Source: Actinomadura sp. CNU-125 (GTDB taxonomy: Bacteria > Actinomycetota > Actinomycetes > Streptosporangiales > Streptosporangiaceae). Taken from it: a stretch of DNA of 38,474 nucleotides. Below, piece by piece: positions 1-7,316 of this stretch. Within the stretch, counting starts at the first letter, position 1, and every line of letters begins with the position of its first letter. The translations under genes were made by a program, and so were the position numbers. The notes below the pieces were generated by a model, which did not search any database, was not told where the DNA came from, and saw nothing but the letters and a program-made list of their open reading frames with translations. Where the stretch lies: positions 1-38,474 of the forward strand of contig NZ_MKJY01000569.1 of the NCBI RefSeq assembly GCF_001942465.1. The letters are read 5' to 3'.

Positions 1-21
1 GAGGGCGGGGACGTCCGTCAT
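1..21 (-). CDS. Start of an unidentified gene coupled to the lanthionine synthetase
   Basis: Only seven codons (MTDVPAL) are visible before the window edge. The ATG overlaps the TGA stop of the lanthionine synthetase in an ATGA arrangement, which usually means translational coupling, so the next gene is probably in the same operon. Typical partners of such synthetases are transporters, peptidases or tailoring enzymes, but nothing in seven residues tells which. The function is unknown. Confidence 0.4.
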
Positions 22-2732
22 GACGCGCCTCCCGCCGCGGTCGCCGCGGCGGCCTCGACCGTCCAGAGGCGCGGCGACCCGTACCGCAGGCGCAGCAGGA
101 AGCCGAGCACCCCGCTCAGGCCGTCGCCCCAGGTCGCCGAGACCTCGCCCTGCTCGTCGGGGAGGACGAGCCGGCCGTCGCGGTGCGCCCGCGCGGCGAC
201 GATCGTCCGGCCGAGCCGCCATGCCGCCGCGCGGTGCCGGTCGTCGCCGGTCAGCTCGGCCATGTCGAGCAGGAAGTCGCCGTTGCCCGACAGCCCGTGG
301 CACTGCCCCAGCACGGCGCGCCACGCGTGGCGCGTCACGGCCCGGGCGGAGCGGTCGGCGGCCTCCAGGAAGCGCGCGTCGCCGGTGGCCGCGCCGAGCC
401 GGACCAGGAAGCTCCCGATGCCGGACGCGCCGTGGCACCAGTACGGGGCGGTCGGCTCGTCGCCCGCCCCGGCGCCCCACATCGCCGTGTCCCGCTCGAT
501 GACGGCCGCGTCCAGCAGTTCCTCCCCGACGCGGACGGCGAACGCCCGGCAGTCGTCGCGTCCGGTGGCCTCCGCGCAGGCGAGCAGGAAGCAGCCGACG
601 CCCGCGATGCCGTGCGCGAACCCGTAGTAGGACCGGCCCGCCAGCTTCGAGTCGACGTCGGCGGGGGTGCTCCAGACGAGCCCGCCCCCGCGCTCCTCGA
701 CCGTCCCGAGCAGCGCGTCGGCCGCGGCGTGGGCGCTCTCGGCGAACCGCGCCAGGCCGGTGCGGGCCCACAGGTGCAGGGCGGTCAGGCCGAGACCGGC
801 CGTCCCGTGGGTCACGTCGGGGCTGGCGACCGCGGCCGGCAGCGTCCCGGCCACCGCGACGGCGTCCTCGACCAGGCGCCCGTCGCCGGTTTCCAGGCCC
901 GCGTCGAGCAGCGACCACGCGACGCCGGCCGTGCCGAAGTACAGGCCGGGCGGACGGCTCGTCCCGTCCGCCGTCCGGGCGCGGATCCATCGGGACGCCG
1001 CGGCGATCGCCTCCGGAAGGCGCGGGTCGGCGGTGAGCCGCGAACATCGGACCAGGGCGCCCAGGCAGCCGGCGGCGCCCTGCTGCAGGGTGCACGGGTC
1101 GGGTGCGCCGTGGACGCACGACACCGGCCACAGCGCGTCCGGCGCGTCCGGGTCCATGGACGCGAGGAGTTCGGCGGTGATCCCCTCGATGACCCGCTCG
1201 ACGGTGTCCCGCAGCCACGGGGTCTCGGCGTCGGCGGGAGCGCTCCGCCCGCGTGCGCCGGGGACCGCGAGCGCGTCGCGTGCGCGGGCGGTCGTCCAGC
1301 GGCGTCCGGGATCGTCCGCCATCAGCCCGGTCAGCATCGCCCGCAGGCGGCCGGGGAACTCCAGGCCCTGGGTACGGGCCGTCAGCCACTCTTCGAGCCG
1401 TTCGGCCGGCGTCCTGTTCTCCGGGTACTCGTCCAGGAGGTAGGGCGGTGCGCCGGTGAACAGGTAGCAGAGCGTCGCGCCGAGGCTGTAGTGGTCGGCG
1501 GACGGGTGCGGGGGCGCGCCCCCGAGCTGCTCGGGCGCCCCGAACGCGGGGGTGCCCGCGCGCAGCGGGCCGTCCTCCCCGTCGGCCACCGCGAGTTCGA
1601 GGTCGATGAGGACGGGGGCGCCGTCCGGGCGGACCATGATGTTGTTCGGGTTGAAGTCGCGGATGAGGAGTCCGGCGGCGTGCGCGTCGCCCATCAGCTC
1701 GACGAGGCGCCGCGCCATCCGCGTCGCGTCCGCGAGATGGTCGCCCCAGCCCGCCTCGACGATGCGCCCGGCCGCCCATTCCCGCAGCGGTTCGCCCTGG
1801 ATCATCTCCTGCGCGAGGAACAGATGCCCGCCCTGCGGGAACAGTTCGACGAGGCGCGGTGCCAGCCCGCGGCCGCCCAGGCGTTCCAGGGCGCGGGCCT
1901 CCGCGCGCAGCCGGTCCCGGGTGTCGCGCCCCTCCAGGTCCGCGGCGACGTGCGGGCGCGCCTCCTTGATCACGACCGGTTCCCCGGTACGGCGATCCGC
2001 CGCACGGTAAACGCCGCCCTTATTGGAGTGACGGATCGCCTCCCGGACCGCGAAACGTTCCCCGAGCATTATTTCCCCGCCACGTGTCCGCCGGGTGCCG
2101 TTCATGCCGTTGTCGGGGAAGGGGGATGTCACCCAGGAGGGAGGCGTATACCTGCCGACGCGCCGATCTTCGACCGGTTTGCCGTCCGGGTCGAGGATCG
2201 TCCACGCATAAAAGCCGTCATTGGTGAGCCGCCGCTCTTCGACGAAAGCCCCGTAGCGATAGTGCACGAGGCTGTCCGGCGCGTACGGCCGGTCGGAGAG
2301 GACGCGCGGTCCCGGCAGCCCCTTCGTCGCCTCGTGCAGTTCGCGCGCGATCCGCACGGCTTCCGCGTCGCTCTCGGGGTACACCGTGATGAACTTCCCC
2401 GAATGGCCGCGCGAGGTGTTGCGCGCGTTCAGCGCGGCGACGAAGTCGACGCTCGCGGCGAACTTGAACACCGACCCGGATTCCAGCAGCACCCGCAGGG
2501 CCCGTCCGAGGACCTCCTCCGCGGACGCCGGCGTGGCCGAGACGTGCAGTTTCCAGCCCTGCGGGCGCCGCGGCGCCCCCTCCGGGACGACCGAGCACCA
2601 GATGCCGGAACGTCCGACCTTCCACCGTCCGGGGGCGTCCGGCAGGGCCCGCGTGAGGACGTCGACCAGAGGAGCCTCTCCAGCGTCCGCGGCCGTCACG
2701 GCCGTGAAGACACTGAATTTGAAATCCACCAT
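18..2732 (-). CDS. Class III/IV-type lanthionine synthetase (LanKC/LanL), three domains
   Basis: A 904-residue enzyme that should phosphorylate Ser/Thr of a precursor peptide, eliminate phosphate and add Cys thiols to make (methyl)lanthionine. Residues 1-215 match the lyase-like N-terminal region of this family. Residues from about 218 to 500 are a Ser/Thr kinase with Lys256 (VVIKEA) and the catalytic-loop Asp359 (IRDFNPNN). The rest is a LanC-like cyclase with repeated GxxG segments (HGTAG, FAHGIAGVG). All three LanC zinc ligands are present: Cys766 (YWCHG) and Cys811-His812 (QCHG). Class III LanKC proteins usually lack these and class IV LanL proteins keep them, so a class IV assignment is favoured, though class is inferred from few residues. 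The start has GGAG seven bases upstream. A likely precursor gene lies 73 nt upstream and a further gene is coupled at the 3' end. Confidence 0.93.
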   Translation of the reverse strand: MVDFKFSVFTAVTAADAGEAPLVDVLTRALPDAPGRWKVGRSGIWCSVVPEGAPRRPQGWKLHVSATPASAEEVLGRALRVLLESGSVFKFAASVDFVAALNARNTSRGHSGKFITVYPESDAEAVRIARELHEATKGLPGPRVLSDRPYAPDSLVHYRYGAFVEERRLTNDGFYAWTILDPDGKPVEDRRVGRYTPPSWVTSPFPDNGMNGTRRTRGGEIMLGERFAVREAIRHSNKGGVYRAADRRTGEPVVIKEARPHVAADLEGRDTRDRLRAEARALERLGGRGLAPRLVELFPQGGHLFLAQEMIQGEPLREWAAGRIVEAGWGDHLADATRMARRLVELMGDAHAAGLLIRDFNPNNIMVRPDGAPVLIDLELAVADGEDGPLRAGTPAFGAPEQLGGAPPHPSADHYSLGATLCYLFTGAPPYLLDEYPENRTPAERLEEWLTARTQGLEFPGRLRAMLTGLMADDPGRRWTTARARDALAVPGARGRSAPADAETPWLRDTVERVIEGITAELLASMDPDAPDALWPVSCVHGAPDPCTLQQGAAGCLGALVRCSRLTADPRLPEAIAAASRWIRARTADGTSRPPGLYFGTAGVAWSLLDAGLETGDGRLVEDAVAVAGTLPAAVASPDVTHGTAGLGLTALHLWARTGLARFAESAHAAADALLGTVEERGGGLVWSTPADVDSKLAGRSYYGFAHGIAGVGCFLLACAEATGRDDCRAFAVRVGEELLDAAVIERDTAMWGAGAGDEPTAPYWCHGASGIGSFLVRLGAATGDARFLEAADRSARAVTRHAWRAVLGQCHGLSGNGDFLLDMAELTGDDRHRAAAWRLGRTIVAARAHRDGRLVLPDEQGEVSATWGDGLSGVLGFLLRLRYGSPRLWTVEAAAATAAGGAS

Positions 2733-2805
2733 AAATGATCTCCGCCACTCACGTTCGTCGATGAAACGCCCACGGAAAGACCGAGATCATTTCGATCCGT
2801 CCCGT

Positions 2806-2958
2806 TCACCCTCGAGCAGCCACAATGTAACCACTGACCCCGCATCGGGTCCAGGGGTCATTTGGGTCCGCCCTGTCCACATCAGGACCGGCATCGACCT
2901 TGACTCGACTGAGATCTTGACTTTCAAGTAATGATCTACTCGAAGCGTCATGGTCCAT
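2806..2958 (-). CDS. Candidate lanthipeptide precursor, 50 aa
   Basis: A 50-codon frame ends 73 nt before the lanthionine synthetase start, on the same strand. It starts ATG (MDHDASS), preceded by AAGAAGG ten bases upstream. The N-terminal half has a leader-like acidic, helical segment (SLLESQDLSRVKVDAG) resembling the LxxxLxxL-type recognition helix of class III/IV leaders. The C-terminal part reads DPNDPWTRC then GVSGYIVAARG, giving one Cys39 flanked by Thr37 and Ser42. A Thr37-Cys39 methyllanthionine would make a very small ring; Ser42 lies after the Cys. Position, size, polarity and composition fit a LanA; the core has few Ser/Thr/Cys compared with known class III/IV peptides. This is inference: no homologue is recognised, and the longer overlapping frame in this region looks non-coding. 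Confidence 0.55.
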   Translation of the reverse strand: MDHDASSRSLLESQDLSRVKVDAGPDVDRADPNDPWTRCGVSGYIVAARG

Positions 2959-3199
2959 GTCCAATTCGCCTTCTTTGTCCGGTCGAGGCCGAGATCTGAC
3001 ACCCTCACGGAAAGGCGGAGAACGATAGCCGGAGTGACTTCTGACTCTTGTTTGTCCGACTTTGTCGCGAATGAAGGAAATGCCATAACCGGGGGTCGGC
3101 GAGACCGCGGACGGGGCATTCGGCGCCGCGCACGGCCGCGCACCGCTGAAGCGGCGGCCGCACGGCCCGGCCGACCGCGTTCCGTCACCGACCGCTCAC

Positions 3200-3251
3200 G
3201 GCACCGCACGACGGCACCGCACGACGACACCGCACGACGGCACCGCACGAC
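3200..3251. repeat. Four tandem copies of a 13-bp unit
   Basis: The unit GGCACCGCACGAC occurs four times head to tail with one G-to-A change in the third copy. It sits in the 418-nt gene-free stretch (2959-3376) between the lanthipeptide precursor and the crotonase gene. The left part of that stretch is noticeably less GC-rich than the genes, and the right part holds the two palindromes annotated below. No coding function is apparent for the repeat. Confidence 0.85.
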
Positions 3252-3297
3252 GGCGCGCGCCGCCTCCCGGACGCGCGCCCGGCGCATCGCACCCCAA

Positions 3298-3311
3298 TAG
3301 AACGTGTTCTA
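3298..3311 (+). promoter_or_regulatory. KstR-type operator upstream of the crotonase gene
   Basis: The 14-mer TAGAACGTGTTCTA has perfect 6-bp inverted arms around a 2-bp centre and matches the KstR consensus TNNAACNNGTTNNA known from mycobacterial and rhodococcal cholesterol regulons. It lies 65 nt before the crotonase ATG, in the promoter region. That a KstR-like repressor binds here is inference from the motif; no kstR gene is in the window. Confidence 0.6.
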
Positions 3312-3330
3312 GTATTGACCGGAAGGTCGA

Positions 3331-3346
3331 CTGGACACGTGTCCAG
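3331..3346. promoter_or_regulatory. Perfect 16-bp palindrome, probable second operator
   Basis: CTGGACACGTGTCCAG is a perfect palindrome, 19 nt after the KstR-type site and 30 nt before the crotonase ATG. Its position near the expected transcription start suggests a repressor site. The cognate protein is unknown. Confidence 0.45.
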
Positions 3347-3376
3347 ATGGTTCCGCGGTCATCGGAGGCGCCCCCA

Positions 3377-4174
3377 ATGAACGACGAAGCACCGGTCCTG
3401 CTGGTCGAGGACGCCGACCGCGTCCGTTCGATCACCCTCAACCGCCCTGAGGCCCTCAACGCGTTCAACGAGGCCCTGTACGACGCGCTCACCGACGCGC
3501 TCCTCGAAGCCGCCGAGGACCCGGCGGTGGCGGTGGTGCTGCTGACCGGCACGGGCCGCGCCTTCAGCGCCGGTACCGACCTCGTGGAGATGGGCGAGCG
3601 CATCGCGAACCCGGACTTCCGGCCCGGACGACACGGCTTCATCGGCCTCGTCGACGCGCTGGAGGCGTTCGACAAGCCGCTGATCCTCGCGATCAACGGG
3701 CTCGGCCTGGGCATCGGGCTGACCGTCATCGGATTCGCGGATCTGGTCCTCATGTCCGACGACGCGCGCCTGAAAACGCCGTTCACCAGCCTGGGCGTCG
3801 CGCCGGAGGCCGCGTCGAGCTACCTGCTGCCCCGCCTGATCGGCCGGCAGAACGCCGCGTGGATCCTGCTCTCCGCCGAGTGGATCTCCGCGGCGGAGGC
3901 GAAGGAGATGGGACTGGTCTGGCGGGTCTGTGCGCCCGCCGCCCTGACGGCGGAGGCGCGGCGGGTCGCGGTCACGCTCGCGAGCCGTCCGATCTCGAGC
4001 CTTCGTGAGGTCAAACGCGACATGACCGCGCCGCTGCGGGAGGAGATCCGGCGGGCCCGGGAGCGGGAGAACGACGGCTTCCGGCGGCTCATGGGCGGTC
4101 CCGCGAACGTCGAGGCGCTGACGGCCTTCGCGGAGGGCCGCGAGCCCGACTTCACATCGCTGCCGCCCGGCTGA
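3377..4174 (+). CDS. Enoyl-CoA hydratase/isomerase (crotonase) family protein
   Basis: A 265-residue cytosolic crotonase expected to hydrate or isomerise an enoyl-CoA. The N-terminal VRSITLNRPEALNAFN strand-turn, the oxyanion-hole segment AFSAGTDL and the second oxyanion region INGLGLGIGLT are typical. Glu in APEAASS falls where one catalytic Glu is found in hydratases. The start was placed at 3377 because GGAGG lies eight bases upstream; a start 30 nt earlier has no such site. It is alone between the lanthipeptide locus and the second peptide locus, with its own operators and a terminator hairpin. The KstR-type operator suggests steroid or related lipid catabolism rather than peptide chemistry. 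The exact substrate cannot be read from the sequence. Confidence 0.92.
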   Translation: MNDEAPVLLVEDADRVRSITLNRPEALNAFNEALYDALTDALLEAAEDPAVAVVLLTGTGRAFSAGTDLVEMGERIANPDFRPGRHGFIGLVDALEAFDKPLILAINGLGLGIGLTVIGFADLVLMSDDARLKTPFTSLGVAPEAASSYLLPRLIGRQNAAWILLSAEWISAAEAKEMGLVWRVCAPAALTAEARRVAVTLASRPISSLREVKRDMTAPLREEIRRARERENDGFRRLMGGPANVEALTAFAEGREPDFTSLPPG

Positions 4175-4193
4175 CGACGCGGGACGCCGCCAC

Positions 4194-4224
4194 GGCGCCG
4201 GGCGTCCATGACGTGCCCGGCGCC
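4194..4224 (+). terminator. Hairpin after the crotonase gene
   Basis: Perfect 10-bp arms GGCGCCGGGC and GCCCGGCGCC enclose an 11-nt loop, 20 nt after the crotonase stop. There is no T-run, as is common for actinomycete terminators. Confidence 0.6.
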
Positions 4225-4505
4225 TCGATCCGCGCACCGGACGAAACGAGCACCCCGTCCCCGCTTTGTTGGAATTTTCGATCCGCGCAGGTCAAGCGGG
4301 CCTGTTCCTGATCGGTGAGAATTGCACCCGCAAGCCGCTTTCCTCGAACGTCCAGGTAGGCGGCCCGGTCCGATGCGGTGATCACTGAAAGCAGCGGATC
4401 CGGTGCCGGAAGTTCCCGGCGGAACGCTCTTCTCAAGTGTTGATCTTGAACTTATGATCCACACCACAGCGCGCGACAGGACGCGTTGTTCCGCGATAGG
4501 CACCC
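4225..4505. other. Gene-free leader region before the peptide gene
   Basis: About 280 nt with lower GC than the neighbours. I find no convincing gene on either strand. AT-richer sequence around 4436-4458 (with TATGAT at 4453) may hold the promoter of the peptide-ThiF-M50 operon, but no correctly spaced -35 box is clear. Confidence 0.3.
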
Positions 4506-4613
4506 ATGCAGAAGGTGGAGCAGGCGAAACAGGCCCCGCAGGCCAAGAAGATCAAGCTGGAGATCAAGCGTCTGGAGAAGGTCGAGACGACCGGTCTCCG
4601 CAACCACGGCTGA
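4506..4613 (+). CDS. Candidate RiPP precursor peptide, 35 aa, ending Asn-His-Gly
   Basis: A 35-codon frame directly upstream of the RRE-ThiF gene (71 nt gap), bounded by an in-frame stop three codons before the ATG. The N-terminal part is Gln/Lys/Ala rich (MQKVEQAKQAPQAKK); the middle is an amphipathic charged helix (IKLEIKRLEKVE); the end is TTGLRNHG. It has no Cys and only two Thr, so lanthionine or azoline chemistry is unlikely. A charged helical leader plus short distinct tail next to an RRE-containing enzyme is the usual layout of a precursor. E1-like enzymes adenylate the C-terminal Gly of ThiS/MoaD and, in MccB, a C-terminal Asn, so the tail is the likely modified part. The ribosome site is weak (AGG). 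The family is not recognised. Confidence 0.62.
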   Translation: MQKVEQAKQAPQAKKIKLEIKRLEKVETTGLRNHG

Positions 4614-4684
4614 TTCTCCCCGAATGTGGGGCCGGCCGGGTCGCGGCCCGGCCGGCCCTCCCGGCCGACGATCGGAAGGCTCCC

Positions 4685-5773
4685 ATGCGGTTTCCCCGAA
4701 TAAAGCGCGTCCATCAGCCCCTGGCGCTGCCCGGCGACCGCATCCTGATCGGCCTGATGCAGCACGGCGTCGCGGCCGAGATCCAGGACGACGCGGACGG
4801 CGGGATCGCCCGGCTCATCGGCCTCATGGACGGCACGCGCACGGTCGACGAGGTGTGCGACGCGTTCGCCGTCACCCACCCCGGCGTCGACCGGGAAAGC
4901 GCCCGCGAGGTGATCGAGGATCTGGTCGAGGGCGGTTTCGTCGAGGACGCGGGCGCTCCCCTGCCCGGCAACCTGACCGACGACGACGCCGCCCGCTACG
5001 AGTCCGCCCGCAACTTCTTCGCGTGGATCGACACCGCGCCCCGCAGCTCGCCGTACGAGGCCCAGTCGAAGATCAAGGACGCCGAGGTCGGCCTGCTCGG
5101 CCTGGGCGGCACGGGAACGGCGGTGGCGGCCGGGCTGGTGTCCAGCGGCATCGGCGCGCTGCGCGTCGCCGACTTCGACGTGGTCGAGGAGTCCAACCTC
5201 ACCCGCCAGCTCCTCTACACCGAGCACGACATCGGCCTGCCCAAGGTCGACCGCGCCGTGGAACGGCTGTCCGCCATGAACGGCCGCGCGAAGGTGACCG
5301 GCGACGTCCTCAAGGCGGACGGGCCCGACGGGATCGCCGCGCTGATGGACGGCTGCGACGCGTTCGTCCTGTGCGCCGACGAACCCGATCCCGACATCAT
5401 GTTCTGGACGAACGAGGCGGCGCTGCGGACCGGCACCCCCTGGTTCGTCAGCCTCTATACCGGGCCGATGGCCGTGGTGGGCGGGCTGGTGCCGGGCGAG
5501 ACGGGATGCTGGGCGTGCCTGCGCCGCCAGGAGGACCGGCGCGAGTTCAAGGCCCACAGCCGGTCGCTCACCGAGGAACGCCCGAACGCGGTGATCGCCG
5601 CGAGCGCCAACATCAGCGGGCACCTGTGCGCGCTGGAGGTGCTCTACCACCTCGCGGGGCTGCCCGCCCAGGCGCGCGGCAAGGTCTTCCACTGGAACTA
5701 CGCCATGTGGGACCACTCGTACTCCATCGAGATCCCCCACGACGACGACTGCCCCGCCTGCGGGACGCCGTGA
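4685..5773 (+). CDS. RRE/PqqD-like domain fused to ThiF/E1-type adenylating enzyme
   Basis: A 362-residue protein. Residues 1-85 (FPRIKRVHQPLAL through VIEDLVEGGFVED) look like a PqqD/RRE winged-helix domain that binds RiPP leader peptides. Residues from about 125 are an E1-like ThiF/MoeB/MccB domain: nucleotide loop GLGGTG at 139-144, the Arg174 of SNLTRQ that contacts ATP, and a structural zinc site formed by Cys275/Cys278 (CWAC) and Cys356/Cys359 (CPAC). It should adenylate a carboxylate, most simply the C-terminus of the 35-aa peptide encoded just upstream. I see no obvious catalytic Cys as used for thioester transfer, but did not resolve this. GGAAGG precedes the chosen ATG. It is coupled to the M50 gene by overlap. 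Related proteins are annotated as TOMM leader-binding or ThiF family; no YcaO partner is present here. Confidence 0.88.
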   Translation: MRFPRIKRVHQPLALPGDRILIGLMQHGVAAEIQDDADGGIARLIGLMDGTRTVDEVCDAFAVTHPGVDRESAREVIEDLVEGGFVEDAGAPLPGNLTDDDAARYESARNFFAWIDTAPRSSPYEAQSKIKDAEVGLLGLGGTGTAVAAGLVSSGIGALRVADFDVVEESNLTRQLLYTEHDIGLPKVDRAVERLSAMNGRAKVTGDVLKADGPDGIAALMDGCDAFVLCADEPDPDIMFWTNEAALRTGTPWFVSLYTGPMAVVGGLVPGETGCWACLRRQEDRREFKAHSRSLTEERPNAVIAASANISGHLCALEVLYHLAGLPAQARGKVFHWNYAMWDHSYSIEIPHDDDCPACGTP

Positions 5774-7083
5774 CCGCCGTCGTCTTCCACCCGCTGGTGA
5801 TCCGCCCGGACGACGACGATCCGGACGCGGTCGTCGTCGGACGGCTGCGGATCGGGGAGTTCGTGGAACTCCCCGCCGTGTACGGGGACGCGATCACGCT
5901 GCTGCGCGAGGGCCTGACGGTCGGCGCCGCCGAGGAGCGCATCGCGGCCGAACACGAGGTCGAGGTCGACCTCGCCGAACTCGTGGAGGCCCTCGGCGAC
6001 CTGGGCTTCGTGCGCTCCATCGACGGAGATCCGCTCCCGGACCCGGCCGAGCGGGCACCGCGCAGCCACTTCGCCCGGCTCACCGAGCGCAACGTCGCGT
6101 GGCTGTTCGGTCTCCCCGCCAAGCTCGTCTGGCTGGCGACGATCGGCGCGGCGCTCGTCACGCTCGCCCTGCGGCCCGCCCTGCTGCCGGGCTACTCCGA
6201 CTTCTTCTGGGGCGACTACGTCGGCCTCACCGTGCTGGTCAACACGGTGATGATGTCGATGTCGATCAGCGTGCACGAGCTGATGCACCTGATGGCGGCG
6301 CGCTCGCTGGGCGCCCCGGGACGCATCGGCTTCGGCACGCGCCTGCACAACCTGGTGGCCCAGACCGACGTCACCGGGGTGTGGGGGGTGCCGCGCCGGT
6401 CACGGTACCGCGTCTACCTCGCCGGACTCGCGTGGGACGCGTTCCTGATGGCGTCGCTGGTCCTGCTGGTCGCGCACGCCGGCCTGCCGCTGTCGGCCGA
6501 GGCGATCCTGCGGGCGCTGGTCGTCACCGTCCTGATGACGATCCCGTTCCAGCTCCAGGTTTACATGCGCACCGACCTGTACTTCGTGCTGCGCGAACTC
6601 TTGCGCACCCGCAACCTTTTCGACGACGGCCTGGCCTACGCCCGATACCTGCTCGCCAGGCTGACGGACGCGGTGCGCAGACGCGCGAGCACCGGCCCGG
6701 ACCCGACGACCGGCCTGCCCCCGCGCGAACGCCTCGCCACCCGCGTCTACTCCGTCTTCCTGGTGCTCGGCGCCACCGTCACCCTCGCCTCGGCCGCGCT
6801 GTTCGGCGCCCCCATCGTCATCGCGGCCTCCGTCCGCGCGATCGAAGGCGTGGCCGGCGGCTTCACCGGCGGGTCCGCGCTCCAAGCCCTGGACTCGGCG
6901 CTGCTGATCCTCATCGAGGGCGGCATCCAGATCCTCTTCCTGGTCGTCTTCGTCCGCACTCACCGCCACTGGTTCCGCCGCCGGAGCCGTGCCGTCCCCG
7001 CCCCGGCCGGCGATGGCCCCGATGACGTCCCGAGCCCGGCGGCCCCGGGGACGCAGGTGGGCGGACGCACGGTCGACTCGTAA
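5770..7083 (+). CDS. PqqD-like domain plus M50-type membrane zinc metallopeptidase
   Basis: A 437-residue integral membrane protein starting with GTG overlapping the ThiF stop (GTGA), so the two are translationally coupled. The first 90 residues resemble a PqqD-like winged helix (FVELPAVYGDAITLL, LVEALGDLGFVRSI). The membrane part has several hydrophobic segments (about 117-140, 155-175, 220-270, 320-350, 375-400). The M50 zinc motif HELMH gives His169, Glu170 and His173, and Asp269 in MRTDLYFVL is the likely third ligand. Such peptide zinc metalloproteases accompany several RiPP systems and cut leaders or handle the product at the membrane. The tail is Pro/Arg rich. Cleavage of the modified 35-aa peptide is inferred from gene order. 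Confidence 0.87.
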   Translation: MTAVVFHPLVIRPDDDDPDAVVVGRLRIGEFVELPAVYGDAITLLREGLTVGAAEERIAAEHEVEVDLAELVEALGDLGFVRSIDGDPLPDPAERAPRSHFARLTERNVAWLFGLPAKLVWLATIGAALVTLALRPALLPGYSDFFWGDYVGLTVLVNTVMMSMSISVHELMHLMAARSLGAPGRIGFGTRLHNLVAQTDVTGVWGVPRRSRYRVYLAGLAWDAFLMASLVLLVAHAGLPLSAEAILRALVVTVLMTIPFQLQVYMRTDLYFVLRELLRTRNLFDDGLAYARYLLARLTDAVRRRASTGPDPTTGLPPRERLATRVYSVFLVLGATVTLASAALFGAPIVIAASVRAIEGVAGGFTGGSALQALDSALLILIEGGIQILFLVVFVRTHRHWFRRRSRAVPAPAGDGPDDVPSPAAPGTQVGGRTVDS

Positions 7084-7102
7084 TCGCCGCACGCTCACGA
7101 AA

Positions 7103-7131
7103 GGGTCTGTCCAATCTGATTGGGCAGACCC
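7103..7131 (+). terminator. Strong hairpin after the M50 gene
   Basis: Arms GGGTCTGTCCAAT and ATTGGGCAGACCC pair over 13 bp (one G-T wobble) with a 3-nt loop, 19 nt after the M50 stop. It separates the peptide operon from the urease operon. The 185 nt after it, up to ureA, is AT-richer and probably holds the urease promoter. Confidence 0.75.
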
Positions 7132-7316
7132 GAAGGGCTGCCGTCCCAAGCGGATCACGATGACCGATCGCCGTTTCCATGGAACACAAGAATGCCGTCT
7201 TCGCCATAGACAACTGCTCGCCAAAATGGTATTAGATTCAACTTCCGCAACACTGGAAACACAGACGTAAAAACTTTTTCACACAGAGGTAACAGGGCGT
7301 CCTTACGGTCGCGTCC

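Noticed and set aside
183..2738. Long plus-strand frame opposite the lanthionine synthetase
   Set aside because: It mirrors the high-GC codon pattern of the real gene on the other strand; the product has no recognisable domains.
3200..3251. CRISPR-like array
   Set aside because: The copies are contiguous without spacers, so this is a simple tandem repeat.
2787..3287. Open minus-strand frame of 166 codons upstream of the lanthionine synthetase
   Set aside because: Its first half is Arg-rich repeat-derived sequence, it has no ribosome site, and it overlaps the better-placed 50-codon precursor candidate in another frame.
4152..4436. 94-codon minus-strand frame between the crotonase and the 35-aa peptide
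   Set aside because: It overlaps the crotonase end and its terminator, has no family resemblance and no clear ribosome site.
7200..7316. GlnR-like boxes or another nitrogen-control site before ureA
   Set aside because: GTNAC/GAAAC-like words occur (GTAAC, GAAAC) but not in the known order and 6-nt spacing, so no site can be supported.
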